Positions 18,775 to 31,126 of a DNA stretch of 64,000 nt are shown here, piece by piece. Under the pieces are notes generated by a model. It was not told the origin of the DNA, did no database searches, and saw only the letters and a list, made by a program, of their open reading frames with translations. Position numbers and translations under genes: made by a program. Each line of letters opens with the position of its first letter. Position 1 is the stretch's first letter. Source of the DNA: Saccharothrix carnea (GTDB lineage Bacteria > Actinomycetota > Actinomycetes > Mycobacteriales > Pseudonocardiaceae); contig NZ_PYAX01000006.1 of NCBI RefSeq assembly GCF_003014735.1, positions 310,001 through 374,000 of the forward strand, read 5' to 3'.

Positions 18775-19314
18775 TCACTTACCCGTCTTTCCGACCTTGC
18801 GGCGGATCTTCTCGCCCGCGTACCGCACACCCTTGCCCTTGTACGGGTCGGGCTTGCGGAGCTTGCGGATGTTGGCGGCGACCTCGCCCACGAGCTGCTT
18901 GTCGATGCCGGACACGGAGAAGCGGGTCGGGGTCTCCACCGCGAAGGTGATGCCCTCGGGGGCCTCGACCTTCACCGGGTGGCTGTAGCCCAGCGCGAAC
19001 TCCAGGTCGGAACCCTTCAGCGCCACGCGGTAACCGACGCCGTGGATCTCCATCTTCTTCTCGTAGCCCTGCGTGACGCCCACGACCATGTTCTGCACCA
19101 GGGTGCGCGACAGGCCGTGCAGCGAGCGGCTGCGACGCTCGTCGTTGGGGCGCTTCACCTCGAGAGTGCCGTCGTCGGCCTTCTCGATGATGATCGGCTC
19201 AGCGATGTTGAGCGACAGGGTGCCCTTCGGGCCCTTCACGCTCACAGCCTGGCCGTCGATGTTCACGTCGACCCCGGAGGGGACGGTGATCGGCAGTTTT
19301 CCGATGCGCGACAT
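18775..19314 (-). CDS. rplF: 50S ribosomal protein uL6
   Basis: uL6 lies near the factor-binding site of the large subunit. The 179-residue product begins [17 protein letters not shown] and ends with the signature [19 protein letters not shown] (both cited in part). It has two similar domains and normal length. The order rpsH-rplF-rplR is standard. Confidence 0.98.
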   Translation of the reverse strand: MSRIGKLPITVPSGVDVNIDGQAVSVKGPKGTLSLNIAEPIIIEKADDGTLEVKRPNDERRSRSLHGLSRTLVQNMVVGVTQGYEKKMEIHGVGYRVALKGSDLEFALGYSHPVKVEAPEGITFAVETPTRFSVSGIDKQLVGEVAANIRKLRKPDPYKGKGVRYAGEKIRRKVGKTGK

Positions 19315-19331
19315 TGCCTAGTCCCCCTTCC

Positions 19332-19730
19332 TCACCAGACGTAGGCGAGGACTTCTCCGCCCACGCCCGACTTGTTGGCCTGGCGGTCGGTCATCAGACC
19401 GCCAGAGGTCGAAATGATCGCGACGCCCAGACCGCCCAGCACCTTCGGCAGGTTGGTCGACTTCGCGTACACGCGCAGACCGGGCTTCGACACGCGGCGG
19501 AGGCCGGCGATGCTGCGCTCCCGGTTCGGGCCGTACTTCAGCTCGATCACCAGGTTCTTGGCCACGTCGCCCTGCTCATCGCGGTAGCTCGCGATGTAAC
19601 CCTCGCGCTTGAGGATCTCGGCGATGTTGGCCTTCAACTTCGAGTGCGGCATCACGACCTTGTCGTGGTAAGCCGAGTTCGCGTTCCGCAGACGCGTCAA
19701 CATGTCTGCGATCGGGTCGGTCATCGTCAT
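19332..19730 (-). CDS. rpsH: 30S ribosomal protein uS8
   Basis: uS8 binds the central domain of 16S rRNA. In enterobacteria it also represses the spc operon, but that control is not evident here. The 132-residue product begins [18 protein letters not shown] and ends [20 protein letters not shown] plus VLAYVW, the classic C-terminus. Confidence 0.98.
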   Translation of the reverse strand: MTMTDPIADMLTRLRNANSAYHDKVVMPHSKLKANIAEILKREGYIASYRDEQGDVAKNLVIELKYGPNRERSIAGLRRVSKPGLRVYAKSTNLPKVLGGLGVAIISTSGGLMTDRQANKSGVGGEVLAYVW

Positions 19731-19777
19731 GGTGACCTGGTCAACCTTTCTCGCTGCGGTTCCCCAGCCAGGGTCCG

Positions 19778-19797
19778 AGCCGGCCTTGCGGCCGGCT
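19778..19797 (-). other. Hairpin in the rpsZ-rpsH gap
   Basis: A perfect 8-bp stem AGCCGGCC / GGCCGGCT with a four-base loop lies in the 126-base gap between rpsZ and rpsH. A run of seven T (minus strand) lies about 40 bases nearer rpsZ, upstream of the hairpin, so the order is wrong for a terminator. It may be an internal processing or mRNA-stability element. Confidence 0.4.
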
Positions 19798-19856
19798 GGT
19801 CGTGGACGGGCCTACAGCGAAGTGATGAGTCAAAAAAACCTGCCGCCGAGCCGGAC

Positions 19857-20042
19857 TTACCAGCTGGACTTGCTCACACCGGGCAGCTCGCCCCGGTGCG
19901 CCATCTCGCGGAGGCAGATCCGGCACAGGCCGAACTTGCGGAACACCGAGTGCGGGCGACCGCAACGCTGGCAGCGGGTGTAACCCCGCACCTTGAACTT
20001 CGGCTTGGCCGCGGCCTTGTTGATCAGCGCCTTCTTGGCCAT
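19857..20042 (-). CDS. rpsZ: 30S ribosomal protein uS14, type Z (zinc-binding)
   Basis: This 61-residue protein begins [18 protein letters not shown] and has two CxxC pairs (Cys24/Cys27 and Cys40/Cys43), so it is the short, zinc-dependent uS14 rather than the long C-minus form induced under zinc starvation. It lies between rplE and rpsH as usual, two bases after the rplE stop. Confidence 0.98.
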   Translation of the reverse strand: MAKKALINKAAAKPKFKVRGYTRCQRCGRPHSVFRKFGLCRICLREMAHRGELPGVSKSSW

Positions 20043-20044
20043 GA

Positions 20045-20608
20045 TCAGTTCTCCTTGAACGGGAAGCCCAGGAGCTTCAGCAGCGCCCGGCCCTCTTCGT
20101 CGTTGGTCGCGGTCGTCACGACGGTGATGTCCATACCGCGGGGACGGTCGATCGCGTCCGGGTCGATCTCGTGGAACATCGACTGCTCGTTGAGGCCGAA
20201 CGTGTAGTTGCCGTTGCCGTCGAACTGCTTGCCCGACAGGCCGCGGAAGTCGCGGATACGCGGCAGCGCGATCGTCAGCAGGCGGTCCAGGAACTCCCAC
20301 ATCCGGTCGCCGCGCAGCGTGACGCGCGCGCCGATCGGCATGCCCTCGCGCAGCTTGAACTGCGCGATGGACTTGCGGGCCCGGCGGACCTCGGGCCGCT
20401 GGCCGGTGATGATCGAGAGGTCCTTGACGGCACCCTCGATCAGCTTGCCGTCACGGGCGGCGTCGCCGACACCCATGTTGACGACGACCTTCACCACGCC
20501 CGGGATCTGCATGACGTTGGCGTACTCGAACTGCTCGCGCAGCGAGGCGACGATCTCCTCGCGGTAGCGGGCCTTGAGCCGCGGAATGGTCTTCTCAACG
20601 GTGGTCAT
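20045..20608 (-). CDS. rplE: 50S ribosomal protein uL5
   Basis: uL5 binds 5S rRNA and contacts P-site tRNA. The 187-residue protein has the conserved [19 protein letters not shown] (cited in part), the [18 protein letters not shown] loop and ends FPFKEN. The ATG overlaps the rplX stop by one base (TGATG). Confidence 0.98.
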   Translation of the reverse strand: MTTVEKTIPRLKARYREEIVASLREQFEYANVMQIPGVVKVVVNMGVGDAARDGKLIEGAVKDLSIITGQRPEVRRARKSIAQFKLREGMPIGARVTLRGDRMWEFLDRLLTIALPRIRDFRGLSGKQFDGNGNYTFGLNEQSMFHEIDPDAIDRPRGMDITVVTTATNDEEGRALLKLLGFPFKEN

Positions 20609-20922
20609 CAGATGTCCTTCCCGTTACGACGGGAAATGCGGACCCGCTTGCCCTCGTCGTTCGTCCGGTAGCCCACACGGGTCGGCTTGCCGTCCGAGTC
20701 GACCACCATCACGTTGGACACGTGGATGGGGGCCTCCTGGGTCACGATGCCGCCCGACTGCGCGCCGCGCTCGGTCTGCGTGATCCGGGTGTGCTTCTTC
20801 ATGCGGTTGACGCCTTCGACCAGGACGCGGTTCTCAGCGGGGTAGGCCTGGATGACCTTGCCGCGAGCACCCTTGTCCTTGCCGGCGATAACCACGACGG
20901 TGTCGCCCTTCTTCACCTTCAT
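20608..20922 (-). CDS. rplX: 50S ribosomal protein uL24
   Basis: uL24 is an assembly initiator near the tunnel exit. The 104-residue protein starts [18 protein letters not shown], a KOW motif, followed by [12 protein letters not shown]. Two bases separate its start from the rplN stop. Longer upstream frames overlap rplN and are rejected. Confidence 0.98.
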   Translation of the reverse strand: MKVKKGDTVVVIAGKDKGARGKVIQAYPAENRVLVEGVNRMKKHTRITQTERGAQSGGIVTQEAPIHVSNVMVVDSDGKPTRVGYRTNDEGKRVRISRRNGKDI

Positions 20923-20924
20923 GG

Positions 20925-21293
20925 TCAGAGCACCTCCGGCGCCAACGAGATGATCTTCATGAACTTCTTGTCGCGCAGCTCTCGACCGACCGGGCCGAAG
21001 ATGCGGGTGCCCCGCGGCTCGTTGTCGTTCTTGATGAGCACCGCGGCGTTCTCGTCGAACCGGATGTAAGAGCCGTCGGGACGGCGCTTCTCCTTCACGG
21101 TCCGGACGATGACCGCCTTGACGACGTCGCCCTTCTTGACGCCGGCACCCGGGATGGCCTGCTTCACCGTCGCGACGATGATGTCCCCGATGCCCGCGTA
21201 GCGGCGGCCCGAGCCACCGAGAACACGGATGCAGAGGATTTCCTTCGCACCGGTGTTGTCGGCGACGCGCAGCCGCGACTCCTGCTGGATCAC
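20925..21293 (-). CDS. rplN: 50S ribosomal protein uL14
   Basis: uL14 forms inter-subunit bridges and contacts bL19. The 122-residue protein begins [18 protein letters not shown] (GTG start) and contains the signature [13 protein letters not shown]. Its length is exact for the family. It follows a duplicated intergenic stretch that separates it from rpsQ. Confidence 0.98.
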   Translation of the reverse strand: MIQQESRLRVADNTGAKEILCIRVLGGSGRRYAGIGDIIVATVKQAIPGAGVKKGDVVKAVIVRTVKEKRRPDGSYIRFDENAAVLIKNDNEPRGTRIFGPVGRELRDKKFMKIISLAPEVL

Positions 21294-21322
21294 TTACCTG
21301 CTCCTTGACCATTCCTGGCCCG

Positions 21323-21386
21323 CCAGATTTCCGACCTGACGGGCTCGGTCGAACCCAGATTTCCGACCTGACGGGCTCGGTCGAAC
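21323..21386. repeat. Perfect tandem duplication of 32 bp between rpsQ and rplN
   Basis: The 32-base unit beginning CCAGATTTCCGACCTGACGG is present twice back to back (21323-21354 and 21355-21386) with no mismatch. It fills most of the 115-base gap between rpsQ and rplN. Perfect identity suggests a recent duplication. No gene or obvious promoter lies in it. Confidence 0.97.
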
Positions 21387-21408
21387 ACTGTGCCCGTTCT
21401 ACCTGGGC

Positions 21409-21690
21409 TTACTTGGCCTTCTCGAGGACCTCGACGAGGCGCCAGCGCTTGGTGGCCGACAGCGGCCGCGTCTCCATGAGCAGCACGCGGTCGCCGATGC
21501 CGGCGGTGTTCTGCTCGTCGTGCGCCTTCACCTTGGTGGTGGAGCGCATGACCTTCGAGTACCGGCGGTGCTTCTTGCGGTCCTCGACCGCCACCACGAT
21601 CGTCTTGTCCATCTTGTCGGACACGACGTAGCCCTCGCGGACCTTGCGGTCGTTGCGACCCTCGGTAGTCACTTCGTTGTTCTCGCTCAT
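21409..21690 (-). CDS. rpsQ: 30S ribosomal protein uS17
   Basis: uS17 is a primary rRNA binder with an OB fold. The 93-residue protein has a short acidic N-terminal extension, then [17 protein letters not shown] and the [21 protein letters not shown] core (cited in part). The ATG overlaps the rpmC stop as ATGA. It is followed by the 32-bp tandem repeat. Confidence 0.98.
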   Translation of the reverse strand: MSENNEVTTEGRNDRKVREGYVVSDKMDKTIVVAVEDRKKHRRYSKVMRSTTKVKAHDEQNTAGIGDRVLLMETRPLSATKRWRLVEVLEKAK

Positions 21691-21935
21691 GCCGCACCCT
21701 CACCAGTGGAAACCGCGTCGGGAGAGGCCGAGAGGCCCAGCTCCCGTTCCCGCATCACGGTGTAGATCCGGGCGATCTCGTGCCGGACCGTGCGCAGGCG
21801 GCGGTTGTTGTCGAGCTGCCCGGTGGCCATCTGGAAGCGGAGGTTGAACAGCTCCTCCTTCGCCTCCCTCAGGCGCAGCACGAGCTCTTCCTCGGTGAGC
21901 TCACGCAGCTCGGAAGCGGTGGTACCCGCTGCCAT
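21687..21935 (-). CDS. rpmC: 50S ribosomal protein uL29
   Basis: uL29 is at the tunnel exit and is part of the docking site for SRP and trigger factor. The 82-residue protein has the helical core [20 protein letters not shown] (about 18-37) and a short Ala/Ser-rich C-terminal extension. It overlaps rplP by one base. Confidence 0.98.
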   Translation of the reverse strand: MAAGTTASELRELTEEELVLRLREAKEELFNLRFQMATGQLDNNRRLRTVRHEIARIYTVMRERELGLSASPDAVSTGEGAA

Positions 21936-22354
21936 CAGAACTCACCACCCTCACGCGTAACGATGCGGCACTTCATCGGGAGCTTGTGGATCGCGCGGCG
22001 CAGTGCCTCGCGGGCCACAGCCTCGTTCGGGAAGCTCATCTCGAAGAGCACCCGACCCGGCTTGATGTTGGCCACCCACCACTCCGGCGAACCCTTACCG
22101 GAACCCATGCGGGTCTCGGCGGGCTTCTTGGTCAGCGGGCGGTCCGGGAAGATGTTGATCCAGACCTTGCCACCACGGCGGATGTGCCGGGTGATGGCGA
22201 TACGAGCCGACTCGATCTGCCGGTTGGTCACGTAGGCGGGCTCCAGAGCCTGGATGCCGTACTCGCCGAAGGTGACCCTCGTGCCGCCCTTGGCAGCACC
22301 GGACCGTCCGGGGTGGTGCTGCTTGCGGTGCTTAACCCTGCGCGGGATGAGCAC
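21935..22354 (-). CDS. rplP: 50S ribosomal protein uL16
   Basis: uL16 organises the A site and is needed for a mature peptidyl-transferase centre. The 139-residue protein (GTG start) begins [19 protein letters not shown] and has the [24 protein letters not shown] motif (cited in part). Length and order after rpsC are standard. Confidence 0.98.
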   Translation of the reverse strand: MLIPRRVKHRKQHHPGRSGAAKGGTRVTFGEYGIQALEPAYVTNRQIESARIAITRHIRRGGKVWINIFPDRPLTKKPAETRMGSGKGSPEWWVANIKPGRVLFEMSFPNEAVAREALRRAIHKLPMKCRIVTREGGEF

Positions 22355-22357
22355 GAC

Positions 22358-23188
22358 TCAGCCCTCCGTCTTCTCTTCGGTCGCGGTCGGCGCGGCGGCC
22401 TGGTCGCCCGCAGCGGCCCGGCCGGCCTCGGTGCTGGTCGCGGTGGTGCCGCTGGCACCGGAACGACGCGCCCGGTTCGGGCGGTCGGCGCGGTCGCGGT
22501 CACGACGCGGCGCGCGGTCGGCCGCCGGAGCGGCGTCACGCTCGCGCTTGGCGCTGATGCCACCGACGATGTCGCCCTTGTAGATCCACACCTTCACGCC
22601 GATCCGGCCGAACGTGGTGCGGGCCTCGAAGAAGCCGTAGTCGATGTCGGCACGCAGCGTGTGCAGCGGCACGCGGCCATCGCGGTAGTGCTCGGAGCGG
22701 GACATCTCGGCACCGCCGAGACGACCGCCGCACTGCACGCGGATGCCCTTGACCTGGGGCGAGCGCATGGCCGACTGGATGGCCTTGCGCATCGCGCGGC
22801 GGAACGCCACGCGGTTGGACAGCTGCTCGGCCACGCCCTGCGCGACGAGCTGGGCGTCCGACTCCGGGCTCTTCACCTCGAGGATGTTGAGCTGCACCTG
22901 CTTCTTGGTGAGCTTCTCCAGCTCACCGCGGATGCGGTCGGCCTCGGCGCCGCGGCGGCCGATGACGATGCCCGGCCGGGCGGTGTGGATGTCGACGCGG
23001 ACCCGGTCGCGGGTGCGCTCGATCTCCACCTTCGAGATACCGGCGCGCTCCATGCCCTTGGACAGCAGCTTGCGGATCTTGACGTCCTCCGCCACGTACT
23101 CCGCGTACTGCTTGTCGGCGTACCAGCGGGACTTCCAGTCCGTGGTGATCCCAAGTCGGAAGCCGTGCGGGTTGATTTTCTGGCCCAC
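22358..23188 (-). CDS. rpsC: 30S ribosomal protein uS3 with extended tail
   Basis: uS3 lines the mRNA entry tunnel. The 276-residue protein contains the KH domain with [14 protein letters not shown] (about 78-91) and the C-terminal fold with [14 protein letters not shown]. Residues from about 215 are a low-complexity tail rich in Arg, Asp and Ala, absent from short uS3 proteins but usual in actinobacteria. The GTG start overlaps the rplV TAG stop. Confidence 0.98.
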   Translation of the reverse strand: MGQKINPHGFRLGITTDWKSRWYADKQYAEYVAEDVKIRKLLSKGMERAGISKVEIERTRDRVRVDIHTARPGIVIGRRGAEADRIRGELEKLTKKQVQLNILEVKSPESDAQLVAQGVAEQLSNRVAFRRAMRKAIQSAMRSPQVKGIRVQCGGRLGGAEMSRSEHYRDGRVPLHTLRADIDYGFFEARTTFGRIGVKVWIYKGDIVGGISAKRERDAAPAADRAPRRDRDRADRPNRARRSGASGTTATSTEAGRAAAGDQAAAPTATEEKTEG

Positions 23189-23604
23189 TACCGAGCCCCC
23201 TTCCTGTCAGCGCCGGCCTTCGCGCTGGTCTTCTTCGGACGGCTCTCCACCTCGACGGTGATGTGGCTCGTCCGCTTGCGGATCCGGTACGCACGGCCCT
23301 GGGCACGCGGGCGGAACCGCTTGAGGGTCGGACCCTCGTCCACGTAGACCTTCGACACCCACAGGGTGTCGGGGTCCAGGGACAGGTTGTTCTCGGCGTT
23401 GGCCACGGCGCTCTGCAGCACCTTGCGGACCGGCTCAGATGCCGCCTGCGGCGCGAACTGGAGCACGGCCAGGGCCTCGCTGGCGCTACGACCCCTGATG
23501 AGCTCGACGACGCGACGCACCTTCATGGGCGTGTCACGGACGTAGCGAGCCCGAGCCACGGCGCGCGGGAACTCCGGCGCTTCGGCTTCGTTACGGGCGT
23601 TCAT
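23188..23604 (-). CDS. rplV: 50S ribosomal protein uL22
   Basis: uL22 forms part of the exit-tunnel constriction. The 138-residue protein has the core [20 protein letters not shown] (about 19-38) and the tunnel hairpin [21 protein letters not shown] (cited in part). A basic tail follows. No macrolide-resistance-type deletion is apparent in the hairpin. Confidence 0.98.
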   Translation of the reverse strand: MNARNEAEAPEFPRAVARARYVRDTPMKVRRVVELIRGRSASEALAVLQFAPQAASEPVRKVLQSAVANAENNLSLDPDTLWVSKVYVDEGPTLKRFRPRAQGRAYRIRKRTSHITVEVESRPKKTSAKAGADRKGAR

Positions 23605-23639
23605 CGCTGCTTCCCCTTGCTCTTCCTCTAGTTCGTCGC

Positions 23640-23921
23640 CTAGCGACGGCGCGACTTCCGGTCGTCCTTGATGTGGCCCTTGAACGTGCGGGTCGGGGCG
23701 AACTCGCCGAGCTTGTGCCCGACCATCGCCTCCGTCACGAACACCGGCACGTGCTTGCGGCCGTCGTGCACCGCGATCGTGTGGCCCAACATGTCGGGGA
23801 TGATCGTCGACCGGCGGGACCAGGTCTTGATGACGGTCTTCTTGCCCGACTCGTTGAGGACGTCCACCTTCTTGAGCAGGTGGTCGTCCACGAAGGGGCC
23901 CTTCTTAAGGCTGCGAGGCAT
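23640..23921 (-). CDS. rpsS: 30S ribosomal protein uS19
   Basis: uS19 lies in the head of the small subunit next to uS13. The 93-residue protein begins [19 protein letters not shown] and has the signature [23 protein letters not shown] (cited in part). Its length is normal. Confidence 0.98.
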   Translation of the reverse strand: MPRSLKKGPFVDDHLLKKVDVLNESGKKTVIKTWSRRSTIIPDMLGHTIAVHDGRKHVPVFVTEAMVGHKLGEFAPTRTFKGHIKDDRKSRRR

Positions 23922-23939
23922 CCTTCACTCCCTCCCTGC

Positions 23940-24776
23940 TCAGCGCTTCTTACCGGTGCGACGACGCCGGACGATGAGCTTGTCGCTTGGCTTGTTGCGG
24001 CGGCGGGTGCGACCCTCGGGCTTGCCGGCCGGGTTCACCGGGTGGCGACCACCGGAGGTCTTGCCCTCACCACCACCGTGCGGGTGGTCGACCGGGTTCA
24101 TCGCGACACCGCGGACGGTGGGCTTGCGGCCCTTCCACCGCATGCGGCCCGCCTTGCCCCAGTTGATGTTCTGGTGCTCGGCGTTGCCGACCTCGCCGAC
24201 CGTGGCGCGGCACCGGACGTCCACGTTGCGGATCTCGCCCGAGGGCATCCGCAGCTGGGCGTAGGGGCCGTCCTTGGCGACGAGCTGCACGCTGGCGCCC
24301 GCGGACCGGGCGATCTTCGCGCCGCCGCCGGGGCGGAGCTCGATCGCGTGGATCACGGTGCCGACCGGGATGTTGCGCAGCGGCAGGTTGTTGCCCGGCT
24401 TGATGTCAGCCTTCGGGCCGTTCTCCACCATGTCGCCCTGCTGCAGCTTCGACGGGGCGATGATGTAGCGCTTCTCGCCGTCGAGGTAGTGCAGCAGCGC
24501 GATGCGCGCGGTGCGGTTGGGGTCGTACTCGATGTGAGCGACCTTGGCCGGCACGCCGTCCTTGTCGGTGCGGCGGAAGTCGATCAGGCGGTAGGCCCGC
24601 TTGTGACCGCCACCCTTGTGCCGCGTGGTGATCTTGCCCGACGCGTTGCGGCCACCACGGCCGTGCAACGGGCGGACCAGCGACTTCTCCGGCGTCGTCC
24701 GAGTGATCTCGGCGAAGTCGGAGACGCTCGCACCGCGACGACCCGGGGTCGTCGGCTTGTACTTGCGAATGCCCAT
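23940..24776 (-). CDS. rplB: 50S ribosomal protein uL2
   Basis: uL2 is essential for subunit association and peptidyl transfer. The 278-residue protein begins [19 protein letters not shown] and contains the highly conserved [20 protein letters not shown] loop (about 226-245), whose histidine matters for activity. It lies between rplW and rpsS. Confidence 0.98.
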   Translation of the reverse strand: MGIRKYKPTTPGRRGASVSDFAEITRTTPEKSLVRPLHGRGGRNASGKITTRHKGGGHKRAYRLIDFRRTDKDGVPAKVAHIEYDPNRTARIALLHYLDGEKRYIIAPSKLQQGDMVENGPKADIKPGNNLPLRNIPVGTVIHAIELRPGGGAKIARSAGASVQLVAKDGPYAQLRMPSGEIRNVDVRCRATVGEVGNAEHQNINWGKAGRMRWKGRKPTVRGVAMNPVDHPHGGGEGKTSGGRHPVNPAGKPEGRTRRRNKPSDKLIVRRRRTGKKR

Positions 24777-24798
24777 CTCTACGCAGTCCTCGTCGTCA

Positions 24799-25098
24799 TC
24801 AGGCGGCCGGGCCGCCGAAGATCTCGATCGGCTTGCTCTCGGCGGACAGCGTCACGATGGCGCGCTTGGTGTCCTTGCGCTTGCCGTATCCCGTGCGGGT
24901 CCGCTTGCGCTTGCCCTGGCGGTTGATCGTGTTGACGCTGACGACCTTGACGCCGAAGACCTTCTCCACGGCAATCTTGATCTGGGTCTTGTTCGAGCCG
25001 GGGGCCACCACGAAGGTGTACTTGTTCTCCTCGAGCAGCCCGTAGGACTTCTCGGAGATGACCGGCGCGAGCAGGATGTCCCGGTGGTCGGGGATCAC
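24799..25098 (-). CDS. rplW: 50S ribosomal protein uL23
   Basis: uL23 is the docking site for trigger factor and SRP at the tunnel exit. GTG at 25098 gives a 99-residue protein ([20 protein letters not shown]) of standard length, overlapping the rplD stop as GTGA. The loop [19 protein letters not shown] reaches into the tunnel. Confidence 0.98.
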   Translation of the reverse strand: MIPDHRDILLAPVISEKSYGLLEENKYTFVVAPGSNKTQIKIAVEKVFGVKVVSVNTINRQGKRKRTRTGYGKRKDTKRAIVTLSAESKPIEIFGGPAA

Positions 25099-25787
25099 TT
25101 CGCGGCCTCCTCGTCGGCGTCGGACGACGTCGCGGTGGCCTCGGCGGAACCCTGCCCGTGCTGGGCCTTGCTCGCCAGGAACACGTCGAGCGCGTCCTTG
25201 GTGAACACCACGTCGTCGTTGACCAGCACGTCGTAGGTGTTGAGCTGGTCCGGCGCGATGATGTGCACGTGCGGCAGGTTGCGCAGGCTGACCCACGAAA
25301 CCTCGTCGGTGCGCAGCAGCACGGCCAGCACGCGGCGGGCCTCGGTCACCGACCCCAGCACCTTGCGGGCCGACTTGGTCGACGGCGTGTCGCCCTCGAC
25401 GAAGCTCGTCACCACGTGCACCTGGCCGGCACGCGCCCGGTCGGAGAGGGCGCCACGCAGGGCGGCGGCCTTCATCTTCTTGGGGGTGCGCTGGCTGTAG
25501 TCACGCGGCTGCGGGCCGTGGACGACGCCACCACCGGCGAACTGCGGCGCGCGGGTCGAGCCCTGACGGGCGCGGCCGGTGCCCTTCTGCCGGTACGGCT
25601 TCTTACCACCACCGCGGACGTCGCCGCGGGTCTTGGTGGCGTGCGTGCCCTGGCGGGCCGCGGCCAGCTGGGCCACGACGACCTGGTGCAGCAGGGCCAC
25701 GTTCGCCTGCGCGTCGAAGATCGCGGAGGGCAGCTCGACGGAACCGTCGGCCTTGCCCGCCGGGGTGCGGATCTCAACGGAAGTCAT
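25095..25787 (-). CDS. rplD: 50S ribosomal protein uL4
   Basis: uL4 lines the exit tunnel. In some bacteria it also represses the S10 operon; no such leader structure is evident here. The 230-residue product has the long basic loop [19 protein letters not shown] (about 59-77) and a low-complexity acidic C-terminal extension from about 210. Two bases separate its start from the rplC stop. Confidence 0.98.
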   Translation of the reverse strand: MTSVEIRTPAGKADGSVELPSAIFDAQANVALLHQVVVAQLAAARQGTHATKTRGDVRGGGKKPYRQKGTGRARQGSTRAPQFAGGGVVHGPQPRDYSQRTPKKMKAAALRGALSDRARAGQVHVVTSFVEGDTPSTKSARKVLGSVTEARRVLAVLLRTDEVSWVSLRNLPHVHIIAPDQLNTYDVLVNDDVVFTKDALDVFLASKAQHGQGSAEATATSSDADEEAAK

Positions 25788-25789
25788 GA

Positions 25790-26440
25790 TCAGGCACCAC
25801 CCTTCGCAGCGGTCTTGATGAACACGGTGCCGCCCTTGGGACCGGGCACGGCGCCCTTGATGAGCAGCAGGCCGGACTCGGCGTCCACGCGGTGCACCTT
25901 GAGGTTCTGGGTGGTCACCCGCACGTTGCCCATCCGACCCGCCATCCGCAGGCCCTTGAACACGCGGCCGGGCGTGGCGCAGCCGCCGATGGAACCCGGC
26001 GAGCGGTGCTTGCGCTGGGTGCCGTGGCTGGCGCCGAGGCCCTTGAACCCGTGGCGCTTCATGACACCCGCGGTGCCCTTGCCCTTGCTGGTGCCGACCA
26101 CGTCGACCACCACGCCGGCCTCGAAGACCTCGGCGGTGATTTCCTGGCCGACCGTGTACTCGGACGCATCCGTGGTGCGCAGCTCCGCCAGGTGGCGGCG
26201 GGGCGTGACGCCCGCCTTGGCGTAGTGGCCCGCGACGGGCTTGTTGACCTTGCGCGGGTCGATCGCGCCGAAGGCCAGCTGCACGGCCGAGTAGCCGTCG
26301 TTCTCCTGGGTCCGAACCTGGGTGACCACGTTCGGCTCGGCCTTGACGACGGTCACCGGAACGATCCGGTTGTTCTCGTCGAAGACCTGAGTCATGCCGA
26401 GCTTGGTGCCCAGGAGGCCCTTAACCTGCCTGTCAGACAT
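25790..26440 (-). CDS. rplC: 50S ribosomal protein uL3
   Basis: uL3 reaches toward the peptidyl-transferase centre and starts large-subunit assembly. ATG at 26440 gives 216 residues ([20 protein letters not shown]). The central loop [20 protein letters not shown] (about 142-161) is intact, so pleuromutilin or linezolid resistance changes there are not obvious. An upstream GTG would extend the protein into the rpsJ spacer without support. Confidence 0.98.
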   Translation of the reverse strand: MSDRQVKGLLGTKLGMTQVFDENNRIVPVTVVKAEPNVVTQVRTQENDGYSAVQLAFGAIDPRKVNKPVAGHYAKAGVTPRRHLAELRTTDASEYTVGQEITAEVFEAGVVVDVVGTSKGKGTAGVMKRHGFKGLGASHGTQRKHRSPGSIGGCATPGRVFKGLRMAGRMGNVRVTTQNLKVHRVDAESGLLLIKGAVPGPKGGTVFIKTAAKGGA

Positions 26441-26492
26441 GGGTCTCGTTACTCTCCGCCCCAAATGGGATCAACACTGCCGCGTCCAACGC

Positions 26493-26798
26493 TTACTGGA
26501 TGTTGACGTCGACGCTCGCCGGCAGGTCGATGCGCATGAGCGCGTCCACCGTCTTCGGCGTCGGGTCGAGGATGTCGATCAGACGCTTGTGCGTGCGCAT
26601 CTCGAAGTGCTCGCGCGAGTCCTTGTACTTGTGCGGCGAGCGGATGACGCAGTAAACGTTCTTCTCAGTGGGCAGCGGCACAGGCCCGACGACCCGAGCG
26701 CCGGTGCGCGTCACGGTCTCGACGATCTTGCGCGCGGACGCGTCGATCGCCTCGTGGTCGTAGGCCTTGAGCCGGATGCGGATCTTCTGTCCCGCCAT
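26493..26798 (-). CDS. rpsJ: 30S ribosomal protein uS10 (NusE)
   Basis: uS10 works in the small subunit and, as NusE, in antitermination complexes with NusB and in NusG coupling. The 101-residue protein starts [19 protein letters not shown] and contains the NusG-contacting loop region [20 protein letters not shown]. It is the first gene of the S10 operon. Confidence 0.98.
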   Translation of the reverse strand: MAGQKIRIRLKAYDHEAIDASARKIVETVTRTGARVVGPVPLPTEKNVYCVIRSPHKYKDSREHFEMRTHKRLIDILDPTPKTVDALMRIDLPASVDVNIQ

Positions 26799-26896
26799 GA
26801 TGGCTTGCCGTTCCTCTGCTTCTAGTACCGCTGCGGTGCGGGCACCTTGCACGAGGTCACGGGACCTCCGGCGCGCTCCGCCCCCTATTCAGGATT

Positions 26897-26912
26897 GACA
26901 CCGAGCGGTGTC
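26897..26912. promoter_or_regulatory. Short palindrome in the S10 leader
   Basis: GACACCG-AG-CGGTGTC, a perfect 7-bp dyad with a two-base centre, lies about 100 bases upstream of rpsJ. It could be an operator or a leader hairpin. There is no direct evidence for either. Confidence 0.3.
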
Positions 26913-27009
26913 ACGGTGCCCGGTCCACGCGGTCGGGCGTGTCGCGCCCCAACCCATAGACCGGTCCCACTGATGAAACCTGTGGGATTGTCTTACTCGA
27001 TCAAACCCC

Positions 27010-27061
27010 GCTCGTGACGGGGCGGCCGAGTCCAGAACTCGAACCGGCCGCCCCGACGAGC
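27010..27061 (-). terminator. Terminator of the str operon (after tuf)
   Basis: A long hairpin has an 11-bp inner stem (CGGGGCGGCCG / CGGCCGCCCCG) and a 6-bp outer stem (GCTCGT / ACGAGC) separated by a small bulge, around a 16-base loop. It lies 65 bases after the tuf stop. On the minus strand it is followed by GGGTTTGATC, without a strong U tract. Confidence 0.7.
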
Positions 27062-27125
27062 AACCCGTCAATGGTCGCACACCGGGGTGCGCAGACCAAA
27101 TCGGGGGGTGAGATTTAGAGCCAGG

Positions 27126-28319
27126 TCACTTGATGATCTTGGTGACCGAGCCCGCGCCGACGGTGCGGCCACCCTCGCGGATGGCGAACCGCAGACCCTC
27201 GTCCATGGCGATCGGCTGGATCAGCTTCACGGACATGGTCGTGGTGTCGCCCGGCATGACCATCTCGGTGCCCTCGGGGAGGGTCACGACGCCGGTCACG
27301 TCGGTGGTGCGGAAGTAGAACTGCGGGCGGTAGTTGTTGAAGAACGGCGTGTGGCGGCCACCCTCGTCCTTCGACAGGATGTAGACCTGCGCGTCGAACT
27401 CGGTGTGCGGGGTGGTGGTGCCGGGCTTGATGATCACCATGCCGCGCTCCACCTCCTCGCGCTTCACGCCACGCAGCAGCAGCGCGGCGTTGTCGCCCGC
27501 GCGGCCCTCGTCGAGGAACTTCTTGAACATCTCGATCGAGGTGACCGTCGTCTTCTTCGAGGTCTCCTTGATGCCGACGATCTCGACCTCTTCGTTGACC
27601 TTGACGATGCCGCGCTCGATGCGGCCGGTCACCACGGTGCCACGACCGGTGATGGTGAACACGTCCTCGACCGGCATCAGGAACGGCCGGTCGACCTCGC
27701 GCTCGGGCTCCGGGATGTTCTCGTCCACGGCGTCCATCAGACCGATGAGCTTCTCGCCCCACTCGGCGTCGCCCTCCAGCGCCTTCAGCGCGGAGACGCG
27801 GACGACCGGCAGGTCGTCACCGGGGAACTCGTACTCGGAGAGCAGCTCGCGGACCTCGAGCTCGACGAGCTCCAGGATCTCCTCGTCGTCCACCATGTCG
27901 GCCTTGTTCAGGGCCACCACGATGTAGGGCACACCGACCTGGCGGGCCAGGAGGACGTGCTCCTTGGTCTGCGGCATCGGGCCGTCGGTCGCCGCGACCA
28001 CCAGGATGGCGCCGTCCATCTGCGCCGCACCGGTGATCATGTTCTTGATGTAGTCGGCGTGACCGGGGCAGTCGACGTGCGCGTAGTGGCGCTTGTCGGT
28101 CTGGTACTCGATGTGCGCGATCGAGATCGTGATGCCGCGCTGCTTCTCCTCCGGCGCCTTGTCGATCTGGTCGAACGGCGTGAAGGGGTTCAGGTCCGGG
28201 TACTTGTCGTGCAGGACCTTGGAGATGGCAGCCGTCAGCGTCGTCTTACCGTGGTCGATGTGACCAATGGTGCCGATGTTGACGTGCGGCTTCGTCCGCT
28301 CGAACTTCGCCTTCGCCAC
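27126..28319 (-). CDS. tuf: Elongation factor Tu
   Basis: EF-Tu delivers aminoacyl-tRNA to the ribosome with GTP hydrolysis. The 397-residue protein has all G motifs: GHIDHGKTT (19-27), DCPGH and NKAD, followed by the two beta-barrel domains ending [10 protein letters not shown]. It is a single copy in this window, last in rpsL-rpsG-fusA-tuf. Rigorous judgement of elfamycin sensitivity would need an alignment. Confidence 0.99.
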   Translation of the reverse strand: MAKAKFERTKPHVNIGTIGHIDHGKTTLTAAISKVLHDKYPDLNPFTPFDQIDKAPEEKQRGITISIAHIEYQTDKRHYAHVDCPGHADYIKNMITGAAQMDGAILVVAATDGPMPQTKEHVLLARQVGVPYIVVALNKADMVDDEEILELVELEVRELLSEYEFPGDDLPVVRVSALKALEGDAEWGEKLIGLMDAVDENIPEPEREVDRPFLMPVEDVFTITGRGTVVTGRIERGIVKVNEEVEIVGIKETSKKTTVTSIEMFKKFLDEGRAGDNAALLLRGVKREEVERGMVIIKPGTTTPHTEFDAQVYILSKDEGGRHTPFFNNYRPQFYFRTTDVTGVVTLPEGTEMVMPGDTTTMSVKLIQPIAMDEGLRFAIREGGRTVGAGSVTKIIK

Positions 28320-28351
28320 TGGAATGTCCTCCTGGACTTCTATTGCTTAGC

Positions 28352-28377
28352 CCGGCGGGTGGGTTCCCACCCGCCGG
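28352..28377 (-). other. Hairpin between fusA and tuf
   Basis: A perfect 12-bp dyad (CCGGCGGGTGGG / CCCACCCGCCGG) with a TT centre lies midway in the 139-base gap between fusA and tuf, 32 bases before the tuf start. No U tract follows. It may be a partial terminator or protect the abundant tuf message after processing. Confidence 0.5.
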
Positions 28378-28458
28378 ACTTCACGTCAGGGTCGGTTGTG
28401 CGGACCCCGGGGCATCCCCCCGGAGAGCCCGCGTGGTGCTGCGGTGCTCCGGTTGGGG

Positions 28459-30561
<2,103 letters not shown>

Positions 30562-30616
30562 GGGTGTCTTCCCCTGTCTTGAGCTAGCTGGTAGCAGGCT
30601 CACTAGGGCTGGGAGG

Positions 30617-30650
30617 CGCCAGGCGGGCCACTCGGGCTGCCCGCCTGGCG
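30617..30650 (-). other. Hairpin between rpsG and fusA
   Basis: A perfect 12-bp inverted repeat (CGCCAGGCGGGC / GCCCGCCTGGCG) with a 10-base loop begins five bases after the rpsG stop. No U tract is present and fusA follows 55 bases later, so it is probably a partial terminator or a 3' stabilising hairpin. Confidence 0.55.
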
Positions 30651-30655
30651 TCACG

Positions 30656-31126
30656 TCACCAGCGGTAGTGGGCGAAGGCCTTGTTGGACTCGGCCATCTT
30701 GTGCGTGTCCTCGCGGCGCTTGACGCTCGCGCCCAGGCCGTTGCTCGCGTCGAGCAGCTCGTTCATCAGGCGCTCGATCATGGTCTTCTCACGGCGCTGC
30801 CGCGAGAAGGTGATCAGCCAGCGCAGCGCGAGCGTGGTCGAGCGACCCGGCTTGACCTCGACCGGCACCTGGTAGGTGGCGCCACCGACGCGGCGGGACT
30901 TCACCTCGAGGGCGGGCTTGACGTTGTCCAGCGCACGCTTGAGCGTGACGACCGGGTCGGTACCGGTCTTGTCGCGGGCACCCTCGAGGGCGCCGTACAC
31001 GATCCGCTCGGCCACGGAGCGCTTGCCGTCGACCAGCACCTTGTTGATGAGCTGGGTCACCAGCGGAGAGCTGTAGACCGGGTCGGAGATCAGCGGCCGC
31101 TTCGGGGCCGGTCCCTTGCGGGGCAT
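30656..31126 (-). CDS. rpsG: 30S ribosomal protein uS7
   Basis: uS7 starts assembly of the small-subunit head. The 156-residue protein begins [20 protein letters not shown] and has the conserved [14 protein letters not shown] near 80 and the [14 protein letters not shown] end. Its ATG overlaps the rpsL stop by one base. Confidence 0.98.
   Translation of the reverse strand: MPRKGPAPKRPLISDPVYSSPLVTQLINKVLVDGKRSVAERIVYGALEGARDKTGTDPVVTLKRALDNVKPALEVKSRRVGGATYQVPVEVKPGRSTTLALRWLITFSRQRREKTMIERLMNELLDASNGLGASVKRREDTHKMAESNKAFAHYRW

Larger units (their letters stand above)
26799..27125 (-). other. Non-coding gap: S10 operon leader and tuf terminator
   Basis: No gene fits in this 327-base gap between rpsJ and tuf. 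It holds the tuf-side hairpin (27010-27061) and must contain the S10 operon promoter and leader. I could not pick out a convincing -35/-10 pair. A short palindrome lies about 100 bases before rpsJ. Confidence 0.6.

Noticed and set aside
27027-27055. tRNA T-arm-like sequence (GGTTCGAGTTC on the minus strand)
   Set aside because: It lies inside the loop and stem of the tuf terminator; no D-arm, anticodon arm or acceptor pairing can be drawn around it.
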